DNA of 15,303 bases from SAR202 cluster bacterium Io17-Chloro-G7 (lineage in GTDB: Bacteria > Chloroflexota > Dehalococcoidia > UBA3495). The stretch lies in assembly GCA_002817055.1 (NCBI GenBank), contig MUCU01000034.1, forward strand, positions 1 to 15,303, read 5' to 3'. This document shows positions 1 through 7,147 of this stretch, piece after piece; within the stretch, counting starts at the first letter, position 1; the number at the start of each line of letters is the position of its first letter. The translations under genes and the position numbers were made by a program. The notes beneath the pieces were generated by a model. The model was not told the DNA's origin. It saw only the letters and a program-made list of their open reading frames with translations, and ran no database searches.

Positions 1-771
1 CGTCAGACCCGGAAATCGCTCCAGCAGGCCTCCGCCCACCACATCAACTACCGCCAGCATCATCCCGAATGGATGGGTGCAGGTGTGGTAGAGCATGTGA
101 GTCTCAAATTGGGAACCGACTTGGGGCAGGTCCACCTTGCCGCCCTCATGGAAGCACATGGGCACGTTCAGCCTCTCTATCTTCTCCCATAGGGGATAAT
201 AATATGGATCGTGCCAATTTCTACCGTTGACCAGGTTAGGCCGCATGAACACGGTCTTGAATCCCAGTTCCTCAACCGCTCGCCGGGCTTCTTTGACCGC
301 TTCGTCCACATCGTGGGGAGGAATCATGGCTGCGCCGTGCAATCGGTCCGGATTTTGACCGCAAAAATCTGACAGCCAGGCATTGTAAGCCCGGGATATG
401 GCCGCCGCCAATCCAGGGTCCATACCGTCGATACCCAGCGTGAAGAGGCCACGGCTGGGGAATAAGATGGCCACGTCTATGCCTTCGGTATCCATGGCCA
501 TGACTTGAGAGTCGCTATTCCAGCCAAGATCTTGGGACTCCTTATAAAGGACCATCTGTTCTTCCATGATGGGAGTGATGGCGTTGGTATAGCTTCGGTT
601 GGGCGTTGGGAACACCCGGCCTTCCACCTCTACACCTAAATCCCGGAAATGGCGGCTCAGACCAACTGGCGCCCGCTGGATATACTCGGGTTCCATGTAT
701 TTTTGCCACAAGTCAGCCGGCTCCACGATGTGCATGTCCGAGTCCATAACCTTAAAACCGTTTCTTGCCAT
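1..771 (-). CDS. Amidohydrolase family protein (PF04909-like), C-terminus off the window
   Basis: The open frame begins at an ATG (771-769) and stays open for 257 codons to the left edge, so the C-terminal part is missing. The start is supported by a GGAG Shine-Dalgarno site (784-781) with a 9-nt spacer. The N-terminus reads MARNGFKVMDSDMHIVEP: the D-x-H pair (D12, H14) after the first beta strand is typical of TIM-barrel metal-dependent amidohydrolases of the amidohydrolase_2 / decarboxylase-like group. A second likely metal ligand is H208 in MCFHEGG. The final Asp ligand would lie beyond the edge. The family hydrolyses or decarboxylates small carboxylated or cyclic compounds; the substrate cannot be told. 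It lies downstream of the ThDP enzyme on the same strand across a 215-nt gap holding an inverted repeat, so it may have its own control. No signal peptide is seen; presumably cytoplasmic. Confidence 0.85.
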   Translation of the reverse strand, partial: MARNGFKVMDSDMHIVEPADLWQKYMEPEYIQRAPVGLSRHFRDLGVEVEGRVFPTPNRSYTNAITPIMEEQMVLYKESQDLGWNSDSQVMAMDTEGIDVAILFPSRGLFTLGIDGMDPGLAAAISRAYNAWLSDFCGQNPDRLHGAAMIPPHDVDEAVKEARRAVEELGFKTVFMRPNLVNGRNWHDPYYYPLWEKIERLNVPMCFHEGGKVDLPQVGSQFETHMLYHTCTHPFGMMLAVVDVVGGGLLERFPGLT

Positions 772-830
772 TCCCGCTTTCTCCAAAAATAGATATTGAT
801 AATGCCTAATGCCATGATAGCAAATAACCA

Positions 831-854
831 TGGATACCCAATGATGGGTATCCA
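831..854. promoter_or_regulatory. Perfect 10-bp inverted repeat, possible operator or terminator
   Basis: TGGATACCCA (831-840) and TGGGTATCCA (845-854) are exact reverse complements around a 4-nt centre. The element lies 60 nt upstream of the amidohydrolase start and 133 nt past the ThDP-enzyme stop. There is no clear U-tract on either side, which argues against a simple intrinsic terminator. The 13 bases 834-846 recur in inverted orientation at 970-982, which favours a repeated protein-binding site. No regulator is recognised in the window. Confidence 0.5.
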
Positions 855-986
855 CTGTTCGAGCCTACAGTCCGAACATCTTCGCATCGGGTCAGGTTGT
901 TCGGCGAAATACGGGTGAATATGGACACAGCGTTAATAGCTGCGGCTATATTTTGTGTAAAAGAGGGCACATCATTGGGTATTGGG

Positions 987-2717
987 TCAGGGACGCTGGA
1001 TTCTCACGTCCAAGACCGCGGCCTGTCCAGACCTCACTGCGGATAGGGCGCGTTGTAGCGCTCCTGGAAGTTCAGCCGGTTCTTCAACCAACTCGCCGTA
1101 GGCTTGGCAAGCCTGGGCCAGCATGGCATAGTCCGGTGAAGGGGTGAGGTTCACTCCCACGAATTCGCCAGCAGATTGGCCGTAGCCTTGAGGGTAGCCG
1201 CCGAGCCAGGCCCGCTTGGTGGCGTGGTGCATCTGGTTGTTGAAAACGACAGTCAAGAATGGTGCTCCGTGAGCCTGGGCAGCCCACAAAGTAGCGGTAG
1301 GGCATCCGTAAATAAATGCGCCGTCACCTACCAGTACCACAACATCCCTGTGGGGCGCAGCCAACTTGCTTCCCAAACCCGCTCCAAGGCCCCAACCCAG
1401 GCTGGAGCCACCGCTGGTGAAAATCGAGCCGGGCAGAGTGCGCTCCAAAGCGTTGGCCACCGAAGGAGCGTTGGTGACAGTTTCCTCCAGCACCAAGGTG
1501 TCCGGTCCGATTGCCTGGTTGATGCAATGGGTAAGCCAGTCAGTGGCTATGGGCTTCTCTCCAGAAAGCGCCGCAGCAGACTTCTGCCGGTTCTCGCGTT
1601 TTCCCTGATGTTGGAGCGAGACCGCTTGAGAGCGTTTTTCTATCCTGTCCCGGTCTTCACCGGTTATTACTTCTTTAAGCAACGAAGCCAGAGCGGGAAG
1701 GGCCTTTCCGGAATCGGCCAAAATGCGGGAATCGGCCGGGAAGGAGAATAAGGGAATGCTCTCTTTCACCGGGTCTATGTCGATCCAATGAATCTTGGCT
1801 TCGGGGTCGGGTTTAGCCTCAACCGGAATATAGGGCACATCGCAGTCGACTATCAATATGACATCCGCGTCGCTCAGGTAAGGTCTGGCGGAGATTCCTG
1901 CCCACAAGGGGTGGTTGGTTGGCAGATTCATTCGTGAAGACGATGAGACCACCGGAGCGCCGACAAGTTCTGCGACATCCGTCAAGCCAGAAACCGCCGG
2001 CGGGCTCTTGCCGCTGTGGCCTGTAATTATTAAGGGACGCTCGGCCTTGGCCAAGTGCTGAGCTATCAGTCTCAATGCCGCTGGATCGGCCACCGGAGTG
2101 ACCGGGGCGTCATTTCCCTTGGAAAACGAGACCCGCACGCCCTCAACGTCTTCCATTAACACTTCACGGGGTAGAGTTAAGTAAACCGGGCCAGACGGTT
2201 GGGAGGACGCAACCTGAAATGCCCGGTCAATAACGTGGTGAATGCTCTCGTTTCGCCGAAGTTCATAGTCCCATTTGCAAAAACCGCGGACGCTGGCCGC
2301 TTGGTCGATCTGCTCCTGTATCCAATGGATCCAGAGGTCGCGGCTGCCTGGCAACTCGCCTTCCAAGGTTAAAGGCGCTCTACCGGCGCATAAGATTACG
2401 CCTATGCGCCCTCGCTGGGCATTGTGCAGTCCGCCACCCAGTTGCATGGTGCCGGCATCGACGTGCACCAGAACCACCTGCGGTCGCCCAGACACCAAGT
2501 AATGGCCGTGAGCCGCCGAGATTGCCACCAACTCGTCGGGACAAACGATGATCCGGGGAGTTCGCCGTCCCTGGGCTGAGAATTTGGAGACGGCTTCCTG
2601 TACTGGGAAAGTGTCCGTGCCTGAGTTCAGGAAAATACAATCAACGTCGTGAGCGTTCAGAAGCTCCACGAAGGCTTCGGCTCCCGAGTCCACGGGCACC
2701 ACTTCTTCCCTAGGCAT
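987..2717 (-). CDS. Thiamine pyrophosphate-dependent enzyme, acetolactate-synthase-like (large-subunit fold)
   Basis: The 576-residue protein has the three-domain ThDP-enzyme layout: an N-terminal PYR domain (about 10-180), a central transhydrogenase-like domain (about 200-340) and a C-terminal PP domain (about 390-570). E62 in CPDELVAISAAHGH is placed like the glutamate that activates ThDP. The cofactor motif is GDG at 464-466 with NN at 493-494, matching the GDG-x(n)-NN pattern for Mg-diphosphate binding. Length matches the acetolactate synthase / benzoylformate decarboxylase superfamily, but no ilvN-like regulatory subunit lies beside it, so a role in 2-oxoacid decarboxylation or carboligation during catabolism is as likely as branched-chain amino acid synthesis. 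The ATG start has an AAGGA site (2730-2726) 8 nt upstream, and a promoter lies further upstream. The reaction is inferred from family only. Confidence 0.88.
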   Translation of the reverse strand: MPREEVVPVDSGAEAFVELLNAHDVDCIFLNSGTDTFPVQEAVSKFSAQGRRTPRIIVCPDELVAISAAHGHYLVSGRPQVVLVHVDAGTMQLGGGLHNAQRGRIGVILCAGRAPLTLEGELPGSRDLWIHWIQEQIDQAASVRGFCKWDYELRRNESIHHVIDRAFQVASSQPSGPVYLTLPREVLMEDVEGVRVSFSKGNDAPVTPVADPAALRLIAQHLAKAERPLIITGHSGKSPPAVSGLTDVAELVGAPVVSSSSRMNLPTNHPLWAGISARPYLSDADVILIVDCDVPYIPVEAKPDPEAKIHWIDIDPVKESIPLFSFPADSRILADSGKALPALASLLKEVITGEDRDRIEKRSQAVSLQHQGKRENRQKSAAALSGEKPIATDWLTHCINQAIGPDTLVLEETVTNAPSVANALERTLPGSIFTSGGSSLGWGLGAGLGSKLAAPHRDVVVLVGDGAFIYGCPTATLWAAQAHGAPFLTVVFNNQMHHATKRAWLGGYPQGYGQSAGEFVGVNLTPSPDYAMLAQACQAYGELVEEPAELPGALQRALSAVRSGQAAVLDVRIQRP

Positions 2718-2804
2718 GGTTCAAATCCTTTGCGTCTACGTGCTTTAATCTATTTGCCGTGAATTGCTTGGCGGGCGGGTTTGTGGCGTAACTCTTCCGT
2801 AATA

Positions 2805-2832
2805 AAGATATTTATAAACTGATTAATGTCAA
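2805..2832 (-). promoter_or_regulatory. Sigma70-type promoter for the ThDP-enzyme gene
   Basis: Reading the minus strand, a perfect -35 box TTGACA (2832-2827) is followed after 16 nt by TATCTT (2810-2805, four of six matches to TATAAT). The expected transcription start near 2798 leaves a leader of about 80 nt before the ATG at 2717. Seen in sequence; activity is inferred. Confidence 0.5.
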
Positions 2833-2885
2833 TACTCTAGCATGTCTATGACAGATGAATCCCGAAACATCACTCCCCACGGGTG

Positions 2886-2934
2886 GTTCCTGCCACGGAG
2901 TATCGGTTCCCGAAAAAGAGTTCCTGACACAGAG
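2886..2934. repeat. Pair of 15-bp direct repeats upstream of the small unknown gene
   Basis: GTTCCTGCCACGGAG (2886-2900) and GTTCCTGACACAGAG (2920-2934) match at 13 of 15 positions and start 34 bp apart. They lie in the divergent gap between the ThDP enzyme and the gene at 3001. They may be a duplicated binding site or chance. Confidence 0.3.
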
Positions 2935-3000
2935 GTAATTAAACATAGTTAATGAAGCGAAATCTCAGTAGATAGAACTATTTATTGAGCAGAGGCAAGC

Positions 3001-3483
3001 ATGAGCCCCACTAAGACTCTACCAACTAAGACTCAAAATGAATCCCCTTTTCCTAAAACCCTCTTCCCGTCAACCGACCGGGATCTCGGCTTCCTTCCAC
3101 CTTCAGGTTCAACTCCCCCTGAATCCAGTCGTAAACCTGATTATCGCATCCGTGACCGCGCCGCTCCGGTGCTGGTTGAGGCCACCGTCCACTGGTGGAG
3201 GAGTGAAGAACGCAGAGGCGCAGGGGCATCAAATCAATTTGGGGTAATGCCCACCATTCCCGTGCGGTTCCGTTGCATCGGCTCTCTTTCCGCCAAATTC
3301 CCCCAGCGGTATCGGGTAGACTTGGCCCAAGCGCTGGACTGGCTGCCGGAACTGAGCCCGCGGGAACTCAGGCACTTGAGCGCATCATTGGGGGAAGCCA
3401 TCGCAATCAAATTAGGAGTTGATGTGGCCCCTTTCGCCTGCGATGTCATGGACTTGGAACCATCCAATGAAGATGGCGCCTAG
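3001..3483 (+). CDS. Hypothetical protein of 160 residues
   Basis: I do not recognise this protein. It starts at ATG 3001 with a GAGG site 6 nt upstream. Residues 1-45 are rich in Pro, Ser and Thr and look disordered. Residues 46-155 look like a folded alpha/beta domain, with a helical segment LAQALDWLPELSPRELRHLS and an acidic C-terminal tail. Codon composition from about 3240 onward is strongly coding-like in this frame, with G/C-rich third positions. There is no signal peptide or membrane segment. It stands alone, divergent from the ThDP-enzyme gene and convergent with the gene at 3778, and is followed by a hairpin. The real start could lie further downstream. Confidence 0.5.
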   Translation: MSPTKTLPTKTQNESPFPKTLFPSTDRDLGFLPPSGSTPPESSRKPDYRIRDRAAPVLVEATVHWWRSEERRGAGASNQFGVMPTIPVRFRCIGSLSAKFPQRYRVDLAQALDWLPELSPRELRHLSASLGEAIAIKLGVDVAPFACDVMDLEPSNEDGA

Positions 3484-3518
3484 GGAATCCCCAGGACCTA
3501 CTTATGTAAAGAAGAAAT

Positions 3519-3559
3519 AGAATCATCCCCCTCCGTGAGCCTGGACAAGGGATGATTCT
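3519..3559. terminator. 11-bp perfect stem-loop, likely terminator between convergent genes
   Basis: AGAATCATCCC (3519-3529) pairs perfectly with GGGATGATTCT (3549-3559) across a 19-nt loop. It begins 36 nt after the stop of the small gene at 3001-3483. In the minus direction it is followed by a T-rich run (ATTTCTTCTTTA), so it could also stop transcripts from the minus-strand operon. In the plus direction there is no T-run, so that function is less certain. Confidence 0.5.
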
Positions 3560-3664
3560 GAAAGATGGTTCATTGCGCTTACCGCTTTCGGAGAGGGCAG
3601 CGCCAAATTGTCGGAGAAGCCCCGGCTAGTGCATTATCCAGTCATATTTGACTAGCAAATCGAC

Positions 3665-3744
3665 ACCCCCATCCTAACCTTCCCCCGAAATGGGGGAAGG
3701 GACTAATCCTCTCCCTCTTCACGGGGGAGAGTTAGAGTGGGGGT
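3665..3744. repeat. REP-like palindromic element with two inner hairpins
   Basis: Outer arms ACCCCCATCCTAAC (3665-3678) and GTTAGAGTGGGGGT (3731-3744) pair at 12 of 14 positions. Inside are a perfect 9-bp hairpin (CCTTCCCCC 3678-3686 with 3692-3700, 5-nt loop) and a 7-bp hairpin (CTCTCCC 3709-3715 with 3725-3731). The whole can fold as a cruciform or three-way junction. Elements of this C/G-rich 'CCCTAACC...GGGAGAG' kind occur as dispersed intergenic palindromes in many bacterial genomes. It lies just past the end of the minus-strand operon, a typical position for such repeats. Confidence 0.65.
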
Positions 3745-3777
3745 AAATTCGTATTCATCAGTTACGAGAATATAGTA

Positions 3778-4653
3778 CTAGCCTTTCTTAACGTACTTAT
3801 CAATAGCGTCCGGTACTCCTGCTAAGTAAATGTCCCCCCGGGAGTCTACCCAACTCCCATGACCGGAACCGCGGCACTCAAACCGGGACACTACGCCCCC
3901 GTCCTTATCCAACACGCTAATTCGGGCCGACGCGCCGTCCACTTGACCTTCGCTGATGTGGTACAGGCCTTCGCTGTCCATTGAGATGTCCATGGGCCGC
4001 TTGATGTCGGTCCACATAGTAATAAACTCTCCGTCTAGGGTGAAGAGTTGGATGCGGTGATTCTCCCGGTCGCAAACGATGAGGCGATCACCGTCAACGA
4101 TTAGGCTATGGGGCAAGTGGAACTCGGTGGGCGCAGACTTGCCGGGTTGTCCCCATGAAGAAATTAGTTGACCGTCGTGACTGAACCGGTGAATCCTGGC
4201 GTTACGATAGCCGTCGGACACATACAAGTCGCCGGATGGTGAAGGAACTAGTTCGCTGGGGTAATTAAACGGGCCAGCGGCTCGGGGACACAGGTCGCCC
4301 GGGTTCTCACAGCCCGTGTCGGAATGCTCTCCATGCCTACCCAGCATTTGGATTGGCTTACCGTCCAAGGTGTACATTATGCATACCGAGGCGTCCCGGT
4401 CCGTCACGTAGACTGTGTCCTTTTCAATGTATATTCCGTGGGCAAATAAGAACGAGCCGTTGCCCCACGAACTTGTAAGATTGCCATCACGGTCGAAAAT
4501 TAGCACCGGCGGGTCTTTCCGCTGGAACGCAAAGACTCGGTCCTCGGAGTCGGTGGTAATTGCGCTGACCATGGCGAAGCTTTCGCCTGGGGGCAACTTG
4601 GCCCAATTTTCGATCAATTCATAGGTGTGCTTTCCCGTTCCCACTGTAGTCAT
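3778..4653 (-). CDS. Six-bladed NHL beta-propeller, peptidyl-alpha-hydroxyglycine amidating-lyase (PAL)-like
   Basis: This 291-residue protein consists of NHL-type repeats throughout. Its motifs resemble the lyase half of peptidylglycine amidating enzymes: AHGIYI with H72, VSDGYRNARIHRF (residues 145-157) with Y149, LPHSLIVD with H182, CDRENHRIQLF (194-204), and GHGSWVDSRGDIYLAG with H265. In PAL, three histidines bind zinc and a tyrosine in DGYCNSR acts in catalysis; all have a counterpart here. The family splits N-dealkylated hydroxyglycine compounds, releasing glyoxylate. No signal peptide is present, unlike secreted eukaryotic PAL, so it is probably cytoplasmic. It is the last gene of the minus-strand group, 70 nt after the monooxygenase. 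The start has a GGGAGG site 10 nt upstream. A non-catalytic propeller remains possible. Confidence 0.75.
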   Translation of the reverse strand: MTTVGTGKHTYELIENWAKLPPGESFAMVSAITTDSEDRVFAFQRKDPPVLIFDRDGNLTSSWGNGSFLFAHGIYIEKDTVYVTDRDASVCIMYTLDGKPIQMLGRHGEHSDTGCENPGDLCPRAAGPFNYPSELVPSPSGDLYVSDGYRNARIHRFSHDGQLISSWGQPGKSAPTEFHLPHSLIVDGDRLIVCDRENHRIQLFTLDGEFITMWTDIKRPMDISMDSEGLYHISEGQVDGASARISVLDKDGGVVSRFECRGSGHGSWVDSRGDIYLAGVPDAIDKYVKKG

Positions 4654-4723
4654 TTGGTTAATGCCTCCCTATGTCGAAGTTAATTCCTGAAGCAACTTTG
4701 CCTTCCGGCTACGCTGTAACTGG

Positions 4724-5950
4724 CTAAACCGTCACCGGGTGCAACTCGCTGGCGGGAGTCTGGGCTAGGCTTACCGGCGAGTCAACCTCGAATGGGCTAT
4801 CGAGGCCCAATTCCTTACCGATCTCCCTTATAGCTGGCATCACTTCCTGACCCATCAGACGTATGCAGTCCATGGAGTCCGCATGATCGACCTTTCCGTC
4901 GTTGCCCCAAAGGGCCAAGATCGACGGTCGAGTCTCTTGCAAAATTTCCTTCAAGCTTGCTATGACTTGGTCCGGGGTCCCGGCGATTATGTTTTTGGTT
5001 GCTAGTTGCTGTTCAAACGGGTCCGCTCTCTGAGTTACCTGGGTTTCCGCCCTTCGCCTCCGTGACTCCGCTGAGCTGTAACCAGGAGGGCTAAACCACA
5101 CAGGGTGACCCAGGCCTGTGAACTCACCGAGCATCCACATGAACTCCTTGCCATTCTTCAGGGCCTTTTCTTCTGTGTCGGCCACATGGCAACGGATTAG
5201 ATATCCCCTTTGTTCGGGGCCGGACTCGTATCCCACCCGTTTAGCCGCTTCGTCGTAAACGTCCCAGATATTGTTGGTCTGCTGGATGGTTGTGTTAAGG
5301 CAAATGTAAGGGTAGCGGTGCTCTGCCGCCCAGGTGACTGTTTCAATGCTGGAAACGCCGGGAATCCAGATGCGCGGGTGGGGCTTCTGCATAGGCAGGG
5401 CCCACGGGTTAACCACTCTGAATTGGTAGTGGTTTCCTTCCCAGCGGAAGGGACCTGGTTCTGACCATATTTTGATCAGCAGGTCATGGGCTTCCTCAAA
5501 TCGCTCTCGGTTGTAAGCGGGATTGGTATTATTGGCGAGTTGCTCCGAACCGCCGCCCCGGACAAACCCCGAAACCAACCTGCCTTTGGATATCATGTCC
5601 ACCATGGCGATCTCTTCCGCCAGTTGGATGGGGTTCTCCGACACGGGTAGAGGATTTCCCAAAAGAACAATTTTCACCCTGTCGGTCATAGCGGCCAAAA
5701 TGGAAGCGTACATATTGACTCTGGCTTGCATGCAGAATGGAGCATTGTGGTGCTCATTGAGCATGATGCCGTCGACACCAACTTCTTCGGCATAGAGGTA
5801 CTCTTCGATCCGCTCGTTGTACAATCGGCTACCATCGACGGCATCGAAGTGTTTGTTGGAAAGCATCAGCGCGCTGATTCCCCCAGCTTTCCTCGCTTCT
5901 TCCTCGGGGTAGTCGGACATGGGCTGTTCGGTGAAATACATTAGATGCAT
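4724..5950 (-). CDS. Luciferase-like (LLM class) flavin-dependent monooxygenase
   Basis: The 408-residue protein has the bacterial-luciferase TIM-barrel pattern: an N-terminal strand MHLMYFTEQP, the E66-H67-H68 triplet in MLNEHHNAPF, VKIVLLGNPLPV (92-103), and SKGRLVSGFVRGGGSE (121-136), a typical FMN-pocket segment. A GTPDQVIASLKEI segment near the C-terminus is also typical. Such enzymes use reduced FMN (or F420) and oxygen to oxidise organic substrates, including Baeyer-Villiger-type insertions; the substrate is unknown. No flavin reductase gene is present in the window. The start has an optimal GGGAGG site 8 nt upstream. It sits between an alpha/beta-hydrolase-fold gene and the PAL-like gene, on one strand with short gaps (102 and 70 nt), which suggests one transcript and one pathway. 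Confidence 0.9.
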   Translation of the reverse strand: MHLMYFTEQPMSDYPEEEARKAGGISALMLSNKHFDAVDGSRLYNERIEEYLYAEEVGVDGIMLNEHHNAPFCMQARVNMYASILAAMTDRVKIVLLGNPLPVSENPIQLAEEIAMVDMISKGRLVSGFVRGGGSEQLANNTNPAYNRERFEEAHDLLIKIWSEPGPFRWEGNHYQFRVVNPWALPMQKPHPRIWIPGVSSIETVTWAAEHRYPYICLNTTIQQTNNIWDVYDEAAKRVGYESGPEQRGYLIRCHVADTEEKALKNGKEFMWMLGEFTGLGHPVWFSPPGYSSAESRRRRAETQVTQRADPFEQQLATKNIIAGTPDQVIASLKEILQETRPSILALWGNDGKVDHADSMDCIRLMGQEVMPAIREIGKELGLDSPFEVDSPVSLAQTPASELHPVTV

Positions 5951-6052
5951 GAGTCAAACCTCCCGGATTTTTGTTTACCGGATATTTGTTAGTCGATTGA
6001 TTTAAGTGCCAAGTTTAGACAATGCCAAGCTTGGGCAATTAACAGTGCTACG

Positions 6053-6844
6053 TTAACTCTCTGAGATAAATGCGGAAATTAGCCCGGCCAACTCGACCGG
6101 TTTCTCAACGTCGACACAATGCCCGCATCCATCCAAGGTTTCCAACCGTGCGTTGGGAATAAGATCAGCGTACCTCTGGCCGCAGCTTGCCGGGACAACT
6201 TTGTCGTTCCCGGCCGATACTACCAGGGTCGATGTGTCCACACTGCCCAGCAGATGGGGCAGCGCTTGGTCGAACATGTAGGGTTTCCAGGCCAACCTGA
6301 TCGTCATTTCCCGGTTCACTTCCCACACCTCCCGCTGGTCGGCCGAGGTTTCCGCACCGTACACGGCGTCAAATCCGGCGGGATCATGGAAGCAGAGCCG
6401 CGCGTACTCCTCGCCCGAAAGGAGAAACTGGTCCACAATTTCGCCCTCGGTTGGCTGCACGCCAACGGCGCCCACCAGGATAATTTTGTCAAATTGGTGG
6501 TAGGACATGGTAGCCATTTCGGCTGCGATCCAACCGCCGAAACCAATGCCGACTACCGAAACCCGGTCCAATCCAAGGGTTTTCATCAGCCAGAGGTGGG
6601 TTAAAGCCAAGTCCCGGGCGCTTCGCATCCAATCGGGCCGCTCGGATTTGCCGAATCCCGGATGTGAAGGGACGTATACAGTAAATTTGCTGGCCAGTTC
6701 CTCATAAAAGGGAAGCCAGCCGGGGCTTCCCAGGTCATCTTGAAAAATGACTAGGGGTTTTCCCGTGCCACCCTTCATTAAGCTGACCTTTCCGTAATCT
6801 AACTGTACAAACTCTTCGGTGAAGTTTGTAGCTGCTGTGCTCAT
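6053..6844 (-). CDS. Alpha/beta-hydrolase-fold protein with Gly at the nucleophile position
   Basis: The 263-residue protein has the alpha/beta-hydrolase fold: an HPGFGKS loop (61-67), a nucleophile elbow region VVGIGFGGWIA (97-107), an acid in AGNDKVVP (D214) and a histidine in GCGHCVDVEKP (H242). The elbow is normally G-x-S-x-G; here it is G-I-G-F-G, with codon GGT at 6544-6542 giving Gly101. The Asp and His of the triad remain. Without a Ser, Cys or Asp nucleophile, ordinary ester hydrolysis by an acyl-enzyme is not expected. It may do a cofactor-free elimination or lyase reaction, or be inactive. It is first in the minus-strand operon. The start has a GAGGA site 6 nt upstream, and the whole start region is duplicated upstream. 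Confidence 0.85.
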   Translation of the reverse strand: MSTAATNFTEEFVQLDYGKVSLMKGGTGKPLVIFQDDLGSPGWLPFYEELASKFTVYVPSHPGFGKSERPDWMRSARDLALTHLWLMKTLGLDRVSVVGIGFGGWIAAEMATMSYHQFDKIILVGAVGVQPTEGEIVDQFLLSGEEYARLCFHDPAGFDAVYGAETSADQREVWEVNREMTIRLAWKPYMFDQALPHLLGSVDTSTLVVSAGNDKVVPASCGQRYADLIPNARLETLDGCGHCVDVEKPVELAGLISAFISES

Positions 6845-6899
6845 TCTCGATCCTCACGGGTGGTGATTCGCATTCTCGATCCTCATGGGTGGTGATTCG
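6842..6899 (-). repeat. Two 29-bp tandem repeats duplicating the RBS and start codon
   Basis: Bases 6842-6870 and 6871-6899 are identical except one position (C/T at 6856/6885). Each unit holds a GAGGAT Shine-Dalgarno site followed 6 nt later by ATG. The upstream copy starts at ATG 6873-6871 and opens a 10-codon reading frame whose TGA overlaps the hydrolase start (ATGA), an arrangement that could couple translation. Another ATG in the same context lies at 6902-6900. Confidence 0.85.
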
Positions 6900-6922
6900 C
6901 ATTTTCCTGCCCACGCACGCGG

Positions 6923-6985
6923 GGTTGCGGTGCGTTGCCGGCCGGTTGCGGTGCATCGCAGGCGGGTTGCAGTGCGTTGATTGTA
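6923..6985. repeat. Three imperfect 21-bp tandem repeats in the operon leader
   Basis: Units beginning GGTTGCGGTGC (6923), GGTTGCGGTGC (6944) and GGTTGCAGTGC (6965) follow each other every 21 bp, the third diverging at its end. They lie between the -10 box of the minus-strand promoter and the hydrolase start, so they would form part of the 5' leader of that transcript. No protein is supported here. Confidence 0.7.
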
Positions 6986-7007
6986 GCGGTAATGCCTGTG
7001 CTGTCAA
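6980..7007 (-). promoter_or_regulatory. Sigma70-type promoter for the hydrolase-monooxygenase-propeller operon
   Basis: On the minus strand a perfect -35 box TTGACA (7007-7002) is followed after 16 nt by TACAAT (6985-6980, five of six matches to TATAAT). The expected start near 6973 gives a leader of about 130 nt consisting largely of the 21-bp and 29-bp tandem repeats. Confidence 0.65.
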
Positions 7008-7129
7008 GGTTCATGGGCATGGGGAGCATACGTCTGCCGGACATATAGCAAATCAATCTGGTGCCTGGTAGCGCAGAGCAGTCACCCTGTCGCATATCCT
7101 GTTTCCCCACAATCTTTCGTACTTTGTTG

Positions 7130-7147
7130 GGTACGCAATTGCATACC
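7130..7147. promoter_or_regulatory. 18-bp near-palindrome over the -35 box, putative operator
   Basis: GGTACGCAATTGCATACC is palindromic except for one mismatched pair (C7134/A7143), centred on GCAATTGC. It overlaps the -35 hexamer of the promoter for the amidohydrolase gene and lies 123 bp upstream of the divergent minus-strand promoter. A dimeric regulator is the natural reading; its identity is unknown, and none is encoded in the window. Confidence 0.5.

Noticed and set aside
1176..1751. 191-codon plus-strand frame inside the ThDP-enzyme gene
   Set aside because: It is antisense to a fully conserved ThDP-binding domain; a shadow caused by codon bias.
6025..6034. CCAAGCTTGG palindrome between the alpha/beta hydrolase and monooxygenase genes
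   Set aside because: Only 10 bp with no spacer, no second copy and no U-tract; can occur by chance.
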